Shown here one piece after another: positions 7,937 to 14,913 of a stretch of 20,345 bases of DNA (within the stretch, counting starts at the first letter, position 1; the number at the start of each line of letters is the position of its first letter). The stretch lies in contig DATFRR010000093.1 in the NCBI GenBank assembly GCA_035263025.1, positions 1-20,345 of the forward strand. Direction: 5' to 3'. Under the pieces are notes generated by a model. The model did not search any database, had not been told where the DNA came from, and worked only from the letters and a program-made list of their open reading frames with translations. This DNA comes from DASQPR01 sp035263025. GTDB taxonomy: Bacteria > Actinomycetota > Actinomycetes > Mycobacteriales > Micromonosporaceae. The translations under genes were made by a program, and so were the position numbers.

Positions 7937-9697
7937 ATGCACATAGGGAGGAAGAGGCTCGGGGGCCTCGTCGCTCTCACCGTCGTAGGAGTGCTAGGTG
8001 TCGCGGCGTGCGGTACCAGTGGCAGCAACAGCGGCGCCCCCCAAACGTCCTCACTTGGCTATTCCGGTTGCGCCAAGAACCCGGACACCTGCAATAGCGG
8101 CACGCGCAAGGATGGTGGCGACATCGTCGTCGCGCTCGGCAAATACCCGTCGACCTGGAACACCAACAGTTCGGTCGGCAACGTGCTGGAGACGGCATAT
8201 CAGGAGGCTCTGATCCTGCCGAGCACGTTCATTTTCCAGCCGAGCGGCAAGGTCCAATACAACACGGATCTGTTGACGTCGGAGCCGCAGCTGACCGGCA
8301 CCGGTACGGCCCAGGACCCGCAGACGATCACGTATCACCTGAACCCGAACGCGAAGTGGAACAACGGCACGCCGGTCAGCGCGGATGACTTCATCTACGC
8401 ATGGCAGACGTTCAACGGCCACGACAAGAAGATCCCGGTCGTACAGACGACCGGATTCGACCAGATCAAGAGCGTGACGCCGTCGGACAACGGCGAAACC
8501 GTGACCGTGGTGTTCTCCAAGCCGTATCCGGACTGGCGTGGCCTGTTCTCCGGCCTGCTCCCGGCGTGGTACGCGAAGCAGAAGGTCGGCGGTCTGACCA
8601 CCGACGCTCAGCTCGAGGCCGCGTTCAAGGTTTGGGACGCGCCGCCGACCGATTACACCGCCGGCCCGTACAAGCTGTCGAACTACCAGGCGCAGCAGTC
8701 CGCGACGTTCGTGCCGAACCCGGCGTGGTACGGCAAGGACAAGGTGACACTGAAGACGATCACGTTCAAGTACATCACCGACCAGACCCAGGACCTCCCG
8801 GCTCTGCAGAACCAGGAGATCCAGGCGCTGAACATCCAGCCGGACCAGGACACCGTGCAGCAGCTCAGCCAGATGCCGGGCGTCAACTACGAGGTCTCGG
8901 CCGGATACTCCTGGGAGTTGTTCGAGGTCAACACGAAGAGCAAGTTCCTGAAGGACCCGGCTCTGCGTGAAGCGATCTTCGACGCGACGAACGTGCAGGA
9001 CATGATCGACAAGACGATCAAGCCGTTCTTCCCGTCGGCGAAGCGCGACTACAACGACAACATCTTCCCGGGCACCCTCGGATACCAGGACGTCATCAAC
9101 AAGGTGACGCCGGACGTCGGCACCGGCAACGTGGCCAAGGCCAAGCAGGTGCTGCAGGCCGCCGGATACACGTTCGACAGTGCCGGCAACCTGATCGCTC
9201 CGAACGGTGGCGGCAAGGTCTCGATCAACTTCGTGCACACCGACACCCAGGTCCGCGACCAGTCGTCGCAGTTGGTCCAGCAGTACCTCAAGCAGATCGG
9301 CATCACGGTCAACGACAAGGTGACCGCCGACCTCGGTGGCACGCTGGGCAACTTCGACTTCGACATCATCCAGTTCGGTTTCTCGGGTTCACCGCTGCTG
9401 ACGCAGGACGTTGCGCTGTGGCACAGCAACTCGGGCAACAACTTCACGAACTGGAGCAGCCCGGAGTCGGACGCGCTGCTTGACCAGGTCGCCACTGAGC
9501 TGGACCCGAAGAAGCAGGCGGATCTGCTCAACCAGCAGGACGCACTCATGGCGAAGCAGTTCGTCACGCTTGCGCTCTACCAGAAGCCGAACCTGCAGGT
9601 CACGACGAACACGTTCGTCAACGTCCGCGACAACAACGCTGGTTCGTTCTTCACGTACAACACGCAGCAGTGGGGCCTCGGCGCCACCGCTCAGTAG
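7937..9697 (+). CDS. Family-5 ABC-transporter solute-binding lipoprotein (Dpp/Opp type)
   Basis: The 586-residue precursor begins with a lipoprotein signal: basic MHIGRKRLGG, a hydrophobic run, and lipobox GVAAC with the lipidated Cys at 25, then a Ser/Gly/Asn linker. The mature part follows the SBP_bac_5 pattern, for example TITYHLNPNAKWNNGTPVSA, the DDFIYAWQ segment and the YNDNIFPG region. Such proteins sit outside the membrane and hand peptides, nickel chelates or other solutes to an ABC importer. ATG 7937 follows a textbook GGAGGAAGC. Aspartate and lysine codons (GAC, AAG) and an even composition suggest high expression. No permease or ATPase gene follows; a strong hairpin ends the unit, so the partner transporter must be encoded elsewhere. 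Ligand unknown. Confidence 0.95.
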   Translation: MHIGRKRLGGLVALTVVGVLGVAACGTSGSNSGAPQTSSLGYSGCAKNPDTCNSGTRKDGGDIVVALGKYPSTWNTNSSVGNVLETAYQEALILPSTFIFQPSGKVQYNTDLLTSEPQLTGTGTAQDPQTITYHLNPNAKWNNGTPVSADDFIYAWQTFNGHDKKIPVVQTTGFDQIKSVTPSDNGETVTVVFSKPYPDWRGLFSGLLPAWYAKQKVGGLTTDAQLEAAFKVWDAPPTDYTAGPYKLSNYQAQQSATFVPNPAWYGKDKVTLKTITFKYITDQTQDLPALQNQEIQALNIQPDQDTVQQLSQMPGVNYEVSAGYSWELFEVNTKSKFLKDPALREAIFDATNVQDMIDKTIKPFFPSAKRDYNDNIFPGTLGYQDVINKVTPDVGTGNVAKAKQVLQAAGYTFDSAGNLIAPNGGGKVSINFVHTDTQVRDQSSQLVQQYLKQIGITVNDKVTADLGGTLGNFDFDIIQFGFSGSPLLTQDVALWHSNSGNNFTNWSSPESDALLDQVATELDPKKQADLLNQQDALMAKQFVTLALYQKPNLQVTTNTFVNVRDNNAGSFFTYNTQQWGLGATAQ

Positions 9698-9732
9698 GAA
9701 CCCAGTAAGAACTAGGCACTAATCCGCCAAGG

Positions 9733-9775
9733 GAGCCGGGAGATCCGGGCGCGCAGCGTCCGGGTCTCCCGGCTC
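9733..9775 (+). terminator. Strong hairpin terminator after the solute-binding protein gene
   Basis: GAGCCGGGAGA and TCTCCCGGCTC form the outer stem, extended inward by CCGG/CCGG with one wobble pair, giving about 16 pairs. It lies 36 bases after the stop codon and is followed by TATTACTAG rather than a pure T run, common for high-GC actinobacterial terminators. Confidence 0.85.
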
Positions 9776-9788
9776 TATTACTAGCCAA

Positions 9789-9836
9789 AAGCGCCTGGAC
9801 CGTTGGTCGGCGCACCGGCCCTGCACGTGATACGAA
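9789..9836. repeat. 48-bp direct repeat, copy 1
   Basis: Identical over 48 bases to 9885-9932. Inside are a bulged hairpin (CGCC..GACC-gtt-GGTC-GGCG) and a CACGTG palindrome. It begins 13 bases after the terminator hairpin. Confidence 0.95.
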
Positions 9837-9838
9837 AT

Positions 9839-9890
9839 GCTGGTCGAAGCGCTCCTAGCTGGTCGAAGCGCTCCTAGCTGGTCGAAGCGC
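9839..9890. repeat. 19-bp tandem repeat, 2.7 copies
   Basis: The unit GCTGGTCGAAGCGCTCCTA occurs at 9839-9857 and 9858-9876, then a partial copy (14 bases) at 9877-9890 runs into the second 48-bp repeat. The AGCGCT core is palindromic. Confidence 0.95.
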
Positions 9891-9932
9891 CTGGACCGTT
9901 GGTCGGCGCACCGGCCCTGCACGTGATACGAA
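9885..9932. repeat. 48-bp direct repeat, copy 2
   Basis: Exact second copy of 9789-9836, offset by 96 bases. It lies 75 bases ahead of the coiled-coil protein gene and so may fall in its promoter region. Confidence 0.95.
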
Positions 9933-10006
9933 GCAGCGCCTCGAGCGGCAATAGACAATGAGCTGTAGGGAACACCGAGATCGCCGGACGAGATCGGAGG
10001 TGTGGC

Positions 10007-10912
10007 ATGGCCCGCATGCCGGACGCGCCGCACGATTCGGAGCCGGACCTCGCGGCGCTCGACGAGGCCGCCGCGGATCTTTACGCGTTGCCCGCTGATC
10101 AGTTCACCGCGGCCCGAAACGAACGCGCGAAGTCGGCGCGTGACGCGGGCGATCGATCACTCGCGGCCGCGATCGGCAAGCTGGCCAAGCCGACCGCCGA
10201 TGCCTGGCTGGCAAACCAACTGGTTCGCGACACACCGGATCGGATCGAGTCGTTGGTACGGATCGGCCAGTCGATGCGCCAGGCCACCACGGCGCTCGAT
10301 CGCGACGAACTGCGGCGGCTGTCCGGCGAGCAACGCGATGCAACGGCGGCACTCGTAGCGCGGGCGCGCGAGCTCGCGGCGGACGCGGGTCAACGCGCCA
10401 CCGAGCAGACCATCCGAGCGCTGGAGGCGACGCTGCACGCGGCTCTCGCGGACCCAGACGCAGCGCGGGAACTCGCCGCCGGTCGGGTCGCCACGACGTT
10501 GCGCACGAGCGGTTTCCCGCTCGGTGCCGCTGACGCCATGATGCCCGCCGAACCCGTCAGGTCGGCCGCCGCGCCGCGTGTCGGGCGTCCTCCCACCAAG
10601 GCAGCGCCCGCCAAGTCGGCGGCCACCGCAAAGTCCACCGCGAAGGCGGCCGAGAAAGCCGCGGACAAGGCCGCTGGTCATGAATTGGCCGCGGCGCGCA
10701 AGGCAGTCGACGACGCCCGGGCGGTGGTCACCAAGGCACAAACGGGGGTACGCGACACCACCGCGCAAGTAGAACGGCTGCGCATCGAGCTCGAGAACGC
10801 GCTGGCGGCCCGACGGGACGCGGATCGCGAACTGCGCGCGGCACGCACCGCCGTGGACCGGGCAGAGCAGGCGGCGCAGCGCGTCGCACGGCGGCTCGGC
10901 CGGGCGAACTGA
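10007..10912 (+). CDS. Ala-rich coiled-coil protein, conserved actinobacterial type
   Basis: This 301-residue protein starts with a helical region containing LYALPADQFTAARNERAK and KLAKPTADAWLANQLVR (about 25-75), a pattern I associate with a widespread but uncharacterised actinobacterial family. The middle is Ala/Arg-rich helix; residues 190-224 are a Lys/Ala/Pro linker (PTKAAPAKSAATAKSTAKAA) like a small histone tail; residues 226-298 form a coiled coil (ARKAVDDARAVVTKAQ, QVERLRIELENALAARR). No signal peptide or membrane segment. ATG 10007 follows CGGAGGTGTGGC. It has its own promoter region downstream of the repeat patch. A structural or nucleic-acid-associated role would be a guess. Confidence 0.85.
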   Translation: MARMPDAPHDSEPDLAALDEAAADLYALPADQFTAARNERAKSARDAGDRSLAAAIGKLAKPTADAWLANQLVRDTPDRIESLVRIGQSMRQATTALDRDELRRLSGEQRDATAALVARARELAADAGQRATEQTIRALEATLHAALADPDAARELAAGRVATTLRTSGFPLGAADAMMPAEPVRSAAAPRVGRPPTKAAPAKSAATAKSTAKAAEKAADKAAGHELAAARKAVDDARAVVTKAQTGVRDTTAQVERLRIELENALAARRDADRELRAARTAVDRAEQAAQRVARRLGRAN

Positions 10913-11036
10913 ACCGTACGACCGACTGTCTCGACATCGTGTCGACGGCGCGCGCCGACATCAGGACACTCGCACGCAAGCGTTCTGCCGACCGGAAAAC
11001 ACCTGGTGACGGATGGGTTGGGCGAGCGTGCCCCCG

Positions 11037-11042
11037 TACAGT
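11037..11042 (+). promoter_or_regulatory. -10 box of a probable leaderless transcript
   Basis: TACAGT lies seven bases before the ATG at 11050, the spacing expected when transcription starts at the start codon. No Shine-Dalgarno is present before that ATG. Confidence 0.45.
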
Positions 11043-11049
11043 GGCCGCC

Positions 11050-11781
11050 ATGGCTCCCCTCGACGACGGCTTTCGCGCGCGGCGACGGGACCGAACCGTT
11101 TGGGGGATGTGCTTGCGCGTTCCGTGGATCCGGCGTCGGATCACCGGACGACGCCTGCGCCGCTTGCGCTGCGGGGTACGCCTCGGTTATGTCACCCGGC
11201 TGGTACGGGACAACGCTCCGCTGGTACGCCGGCACCCGCGGTCCCGCCTCGTGGAGTACGTGTACGTGTTGCCCGACGCGTACGTCCAGGTGGTGGTCGA
11301 CGACGACCGTACCGTTGTGTGGTTCGCCGTCTCGACACGGTCGCCGCGATTCCATCCACGGCTGAACTACTGCCCGACCGAGTTGCCGGACGTGGAACTC
11401 GCCCGCACCACGTTCGGCGACCTCGACGTGCCCCGCAAGAGTGTGGTCGCGTCGCTCGGGCCGCCGCGCGCCGGATACGCCGAATCCGTCTACCTTGGCG
11501 ACGCTGGCAGCTTCCAGACGTACGTGTTCGGCACTCACGACATCTCGAGCGAGCCGCCGGACTTTCCCGCGTACTTCGGCGGCGCAGGGCAACCCGCGCT
11601 GGGCTGGTTCGGCGCCGGCGCCCTGCAGAGCGACGACGTTCACCCGCACGCCGGTAGGACGGTCACCACGTACGCGGTGTTCGGCGCGTACCGGCCGGAT
11701 CAGTCGATCGACGGCTACTGGTGGCGGGTGCCGTTCGATGTGGCCGCCGACCGCGAGGGCGCCGGCAGCCTCCGCCCTTAG
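11050..11781 (+). CDS. Hypothetical protein, possibly ETEC_3214-like
   Basis: The 243-residue product has a basic N-terminal region (VPWIRRRITGRRLRRLRCG) without a clear membrane segment, then a beta-rich domain: VEYVYVLPDAYVQVVVDDD, VVWFAVSTRSPRFHPRL, ELARTTFGDL, PRAGYAESVYLGDAGSFQTY and VFGTHD. The order (a duty-like sensor strand, a 'TTFGDL' loop, then a Y..SVY.G..G..QTYVFG motif) reminds me of proteins annotated with the ETEC_3214 domain, function unknown; this is from memory and unsure. ATG 11050 was chosen for the TACAGT box seven bases upstream; the frame stays open back to a GTG at 10939 and could start there. Confidence 0.75.
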   Translation: MAPLDDGFRARRRDRTVWGMCLRVPWIRRRITGRRLRRLRCGVRLGYVTRLVRDNAPLVRRHPRSRLVEYVYVLPDAYVQVVVDDDRTVVWFAVSTRSPRFHPRLNYCPTELPDVELARTTFGDLDVPRKSVVASLGPPRAGYAESVYLGDAGSFQTYVFGTHDISSEPPDFPAYFGGAGQPALGWFGAGALQSDDVHPHAGRTVTTYAVFGAYRPDQSIDGYWWRVPFDVAADREGAGSLRP

Positions 11782-11846
11782 GGCGTACGGCGGCCGGGCC
11801 ACGCCGCGGCTACCACAACAGTGTGGCGGTCGGTTCGGAGGTGGCG

Positions 11847-11882
11847 ATGCTGGCGTCGTGGGACTCACGGGACCCGTGGTGA
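11847..11882 (+). other. Possible 11-codon leader ORF
   Basis: A GGAGGTGGCG ribosome-binding site precedes an ATG opening MLASWDSRDPW and a stop, with CACGGG-AC-CCGTG palindromic sequence inside. The 236-base gap between the hypothetical gene and the GAF gene holds little else. Whether it is translated is unknown. Confidence 0.2.
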
Positions 11883-11982
11883 TGTCGGGCCTATCGCGCC
11901 GCGGCGCAGGGTCTCCGATGCCGCACGGATCGAATTCCAGCCGCACGGTTGACAGATCCGCGTCGCTCCAACGCCATCTCGC

Positions 11983-12011
11983 TTGTTGTTCGCCTGACCA
12001 GCGCAGATACT
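11983..12011 (+). promoter_or_regulatory. Candidate promoter of the GAF gene
   Basis: TTGTTG (11983-11988), a 17-base spacer and GATACT (12006-12011) lie just six bases before the ATG at 12018, which fits a leaderless or nearly leaderless transcript. Confidence 0.5.
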
Positions 12012-12017
12012 GAGGCG

Positions 12018-12812
12018 ATGTACCGCGGTTCGGAGGAGCGCGGTGGCCAGGGGTCAGCATTGACCGCTGGCAACGTCCGCGCCGATCTAGAGGCCCGACG
12101 CATCAGCGCGGAGCACTGGGTGCGGCAGGCCAAGGAGGCCACGAACGTTGCCCGGCAGATGAGGGACGACCTGCTCAAACGCCGGGCGGAAGCGGAGCAG
12201 CGTTCGGCGTCCCTGCTGTCCGAGAGCGTACGCAGCGCGCAGAACGCTGCCCGCGTACGGCGGCTCGCATTCTTCGACGCTGACTTTTGCGTGGTCAGTG
12301 GCCGCACGGCAATGCTGACCGCCTTGATCGATGCCGCACTGGCCATGACGCGAGCCGATTATGGCAATGTGCAGCTGCTCCACGGACCGTCGGCGGAGCT
12401 GCGCATCGCGGCGCACCGTGGATTCGAAGCGGAGTTCCTCGACTTCTTCGCCGTTGTCCACGACGAGGGCTCGGCGTGCGGAACGGCGGCGGCCCGAGGA
12501 CAAAAAGTCACCGTCCCGGACGTCGCGAATAGTTCGATCTTCGATGGTGGCCCGTCCGGCGCGGTTGTGCTCGGCGCGGGTGTGAGCGCGGTGCATTCCA
12601 TCCCGCTGATCGGCGCCGGCGGCCGACTTTCCGGCGTCTTCTCGGTGCACTACACCCGCCCGCACCGTCCGGACGACAACGAAGAGCGAGTGCTCGACCT
12701 GCTCGCGGCGGCCGCCGTCCGCCGGCTTGACAGGAGCGTCGACCAACACCAGCTAGCCCTCGTCGACGCGGCGCTACCAAACTGGTCGTTGGCGCCCGCC
12801 ACCAGTCTTTGA
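12018..12812 (+). CDS. GAF-domain sensor protein
   Basis: A 264-residue soluble protein. Residues 20-75 are a charged helix (DLEARRISAEHWVRQAKEA, MRDDLLKRRAEAEQR) likely to form a coiled coil; residues 97-240 are a GAF domain (LIDAALAMTRADYGNVQLL, LRIAAHRGFEAEFLDFF, GSACGTAAARGQKVTVPDV, AVHSIPLIGAGGRLSGVFSVHY). GAF domains bind small ligands, haem or flavin, or sense redox; C153 in GSACGTA is a common conserved cysteine of such domains. There is no attached kinase, phosphatase or output domain, so it should act by binding a partner, perhaps in the partner-switching set downstream. Start chosen at ATG 12018 because of the promoter immediately before it. It converges on the sigma gene. Confidence 0.88.
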   Translation: MYRGSEERGGQGSALTAGNVRADLEARRISAEHWVRQAKEATNVARQMRDDLLKRRAEAEQRSASLLSESVRSAQNAARVRRLAFFDADFCVVSGRTAMLTALIDAALAMTRADYGNVQLLHGPSAELRIAAHRGFEAEFLDFFAVVHDEGSACGTAAARGQKVTVPDVANSSIFDGGPSGAVVLGAGVSAVHSIPLIGAGGRLSGVFSVHYTRPHRPDDNEERVLDLLAAAAVRRLDRSVDQHQLALVDAALPNWSLAPATSL

Positions 12813-12822
12813 ATGGGTTCTT

Positions 12823-12847
12823 GTTTCCCGACGACGTGAATGGGTAA
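12823..12847 (+). promoter_or_regulatory. SigF/SigB-like promoter pointing antisense into the sigma gene
   Basis: GTTT, 15 bases, GGGTAA is one base from the GTTT-N15-GGGTAT pattern of SigF-type promoters. It lies between the convergent GAF and sigma genes and would drive transcription across the 3' end of the sigma gene on the opposite strand. Confidence 0.35.
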
Positions 12848-12894
12848 TGGCCGACGTGTCGAACATCCGCCGCACGCCGATCGCAATGTGGGCG

Positions 12895-14031
12895 CTAGTC
12901 CTGGGCAAGCAGCGCGCGCCGGAGCTTGCGGACAGTCGACGCGAGGCTGCGCGACACACTCATTTGCGAGGTGCCGAGCCGCGCAGCGATCTCGGACTGG
13001 GTGAGTTCATCACCGAACCGCATTTTGAGCAGTTCGCGCTCGCCAGCCGGCAGGGCGGCAATCGCATCGGTCAGCACCCAACGGCTCTCTGCGATATCCA
13101 TGGCCGGATCGTCGTCGCCGACGATCTCATGCATCGTCCAGGAGTCACCGATGGTCATCGGCGCATCGAGCGACGCGGGGCACAGCCCGTCGGCCGCCCC
13201 GGCGGCGCGCTCGACATCACCAGGGTCGACGCCGAGTCGCGCGGCGAGCTCCGCACATGTGGGGTCGTGACCCAACTCCTGCGCCAGCCGCGGTCGGATC
13301 GACGCGGTCATGATGTGCAACTCCTGGAGACGCCGTGGCGGCCGCACGACCCAGGCGTGGTCTCGGAAGTAGCGCTTCAGCTCGCCAAGAATCGTCGGCA
13401 CCGCGTAAGCGCGGAAGCCGCTTCCATGGTCGGGGTCGTAGCCCTGTACCGCCCGTACCACGCCGAGCGATGCCACCTGGACGAGGTCGTCCATGGACTC
13501 CCCGCGCTGGGTGTATCGGTGTGCCAACGTACGAGCCAGCGGGAGAGCCGCCTCGATCGCCTCGTTCTCCAACGTGGCGCGCCGAGGATCACTCGGCGCA
13601 AGCGAGCCGGCCGTGGCGAGCAGGCCGTGGACGAGCATCTCAATCGACGCGCGCGGGTCGTCCGTCTCGGTCCTGGCCTCCTCGATCGCCTCAGCCAGAT
13701 CGCGATATGCGCCGACCTCCTTGGCGATGCCGAGGACCTCGAGCACCTCGAGCGGCTGGCCATGGGCGCCGGCAACCCCGACCCGGTTGCCGCGCTGCAC
13801 CTGGCGCGCGATGGACGTACGAAGCGTGCGAGCGATGGCTGCATCGATCAACAGGACCGCGGAAAGATCAACTACGACCGCCGTCGCGTCTCGTGCCACC
13901 GCCTTGATCGAGTCATCGACGGCGGGCGCGTGCGCGGCGCTGAGTCGTCCGCGCAGCCGGATGACCTGAACCGAGCCGACGACCGTCACCGCCGCCACGG
14001 GATCTTGACCCGTGTGCGCCTGATCATCCAC
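12895..14031 (-). CDS. SigF/SigB-family sigma factor with N-terminal STAS domain
   Basis: Numbered from the upstream TTG at 14049 (384 residues; 378 from GTG 14031). Residues 18-125 are a STAS domain (VAAVTVVGSVQVIRLRGRL, AVVVDLSAVLLIDAAIARTL, NRVGVAGAHGQPLEVLEVLG), the fold of anti-sigma-factor antagonists. Residues 155-384 are a sigma-70 factor of the SigF/SigB group: region 2 with SMDDLVQVASLGVVRAVQGY and FRAYAVPTILGELKRYFRDH, region 3 around LAQELGHDPTCAELAARLGV, region 4 with LPAGERELLKMRFGDELT and helix-turn-helix SQSEIAARLGTSQMSVSRSL-like residues 350-370. The STAS site reads DAAIAR, lacking the phosphorylatable Ser. GTG 14031 was chosen because a GGGTAT box lies nine bases upstream, inside the TTG version. 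It is divergent from a STAS-HATPase gene 69 bases away. Confidence 0.9.
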   Translation of the reverse strand: MDDQAHTGQDPVAAVTVVGSVQVIRLRGRLSAAHAPAVDDSIKAVARDATAVVVDLSAVLLIDAAIARTLRTSIARQVQRGNRVGVAGAHGQPLEVLEVLGIAKEVGAYRDLAEAIEEARTETDDPRASIEMLVHGLLATAGSLAPSDPRRATLENEAIEAALPLARTLAHRYTQRGESMDDLVQVASLGVVRAVQGYDPDHGSGFRAYAVPTILGELKRYFRDHAWVVRPPRRLQELHIMTASIRPRLAQELGHDPTCAELAARLGVDPGDVERAAGAADGLCPASLDAPMTIGDSWTMHEIVGDDDPAMDIAESRWVLTDAIAALPAGERELLKMRFGDELTQSEIAARLGTSQMSVSRSLASTVRKLRRALLAQD

Positions 14032-14040
14032 CCAGCCGGC

Positions 14041-14065
14041 ATACCCCAAAGTGGTCCGCTCATAC
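14041..14065 (-). promoter_or_regulatory. SigF/SigB-like promoter of the sigma gene
   Basis: On the minus strand GTAT, 15 bases, GGGTAT matches the GNNT-N14-16-GGGTA(C/T) pattern reported for Streptomyces SigB. It would give a nearly leaderless transcript starting just before GTG 14031 and suggests that the factor transcribes its own gene. Confidence 0.5.
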
Positions 14066-14100
14066 CTCGCCGCGATATAAATCCTCTACTCGAAGGGTAG

Positions 14101-14883
14101 ATGACGTCCATGCCATCCGCAGGCCGCGCCGGCCGGTTCACGGGCGGCGTAGTCGGAGATCCCGCCAGTCCGGTTGTCTGGCTGGCGGGCGGCTTGGACG
14201 TGGTCGCAGCTGGCGAACTTATCGCGATCATGTCGAAGGTACTTCACGATCAACCGGCCTCCGTGGTGATCGATATGACCGGCGTAAACGTGGTGGATCG
14301 TCTTGCGGTGACCTCATTGATCTCCGTGCACCACCATGCGTCGGCGTGGCCTGGGTGTCAGTTGGCCATCGCCGGGGCAGATTCGTCCACTCGACGCGCC
14401 TTACGGCTCGTGGGAATCAACAATTACATACCGTTGTGTCGCGACGTGTCCGAAGCACGGCGCCGTCTCCGTGATGTCGCACCGGCGCCACGGCTTCATG
14501 ATCGCTTGTTCCCGACGAGTGGCGCGATCGAGGTCGCTCGTGCGCGAGCCCGCGCCGTGTGCGCTCGGTGGCGCATCGCCGCGGTCGAGGACGCCGCACA
14601 ATCGGTCGTGACTGAGCTCGTCACCAACGCCATCCTGCATGCCGGCACGTCGTTCGACGTTGCCTTCACACGGTCCCGAACCCATTTGCACATCGCCGTC
14701 CACGATCGTTCGCGCGAGCTGCCGCGACGCGTCACCGGCGAAGAAGACGCCGGGTACGGATTGCTGCTGCTCGACGCATTCGCAGCGACGTGGGGCCACG
14801 GCACGACACCAGACGGCAAGGTCGTCTGGGCCGCGATCCGCCTGCCCCGCGACTCGGACGCGCGTGTCGGACGTTCAGGTTGA
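14101..14883 (+). CDS. STAS-HATPase fusion (anti-anti-sigma plus anti-sigma module)
   Basis: A 260-residue protein joining the two halves of a partner switch. Residues 20-125 are a STAS domain (VVWLAGGLDVVAAGEL, SVVIDMTGVNVVDRLAVTSL); residues 138-250 are a GHKL ATPase/kinase domain of the RsbW/SpoIIAB type, with N-box TELVTNAILHAG (E172, N176), DRSRELPR after the G1 Asp (D202), and GYGLLLLDAFAATWG as the glycine box. RsbW-type proteins hold a sigma factor or phosphorylate a STAS antagonist on Ser/Thr. Here the STAS site is DRLAVT, with no Ser, so the fused STAS cannot be the usual substrate. The upstream sequence AAGGG sits close to ATG 14101. Divergent from the STAS-sigma gene; the two probably share control. 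Confidence 0.88.
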   Translation: MTSMPSAGRAGRFTGGVVGDPASPVVWLAGGLDVVAAGELIAIMSKVLHDQPASVVIDMTGVNVVDRLAVTSLISVHHHASAWPGCQLAIAGADSSTRRALRLVGINNYIPLCRDVSEARRRLRDVAPAPRLHDRLFPTSGAIEVARARARAVCARWRIAAVEDAAQSVVTELVTNAILHAGTSFDVAFTRSRTHLHIAVHDRSRELPRRVTGEEDAGYGLLLLDAFAATWGHGTTPDGKVVWAAIRLPRDSDARVGRSG

Positions 14884-14913
14884 TCGAACCGATCCACCCC
14901 AGCAGTGTTGGCC

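Noticed and set aside
8051..9238. 395-codon minus-strand frame opposite the solute-binding protein gene
   Set aside because: Valine/arginine/leucine-rich shadow of a well-supported lipoprotein gene; no ribosome-binding site or family pattern.
9789..9932. CRISPR-like repeat arrangement
   Set aside because: There are only two 48-bp copies, the 'spacer' between them is itself a tandem repeat, and no cas gene is present.
9789..9932. Insertion-sequence remnant or target-site duplication
   Set aside because: The repeats are direct, not inverted, the interval is 48 bases and no transposase text is found nearby.
10931..10945. TCGACA-tcg-TGTCGA hairpin after the coiled-coil protein gene
   Set aside because: A six-pair stem with a three-base loop and no T run is too weak to call a terminator in such high-GC DNA.
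12847..14100. 417-codon plus-strand open frame opposite the sigma gene
   Set aside because: The minus strand encodes unmistakable STAS and sigma domains. The plus frame is Arg/Asp/His-rich shadow text, though an antisense transcript is considered separately.
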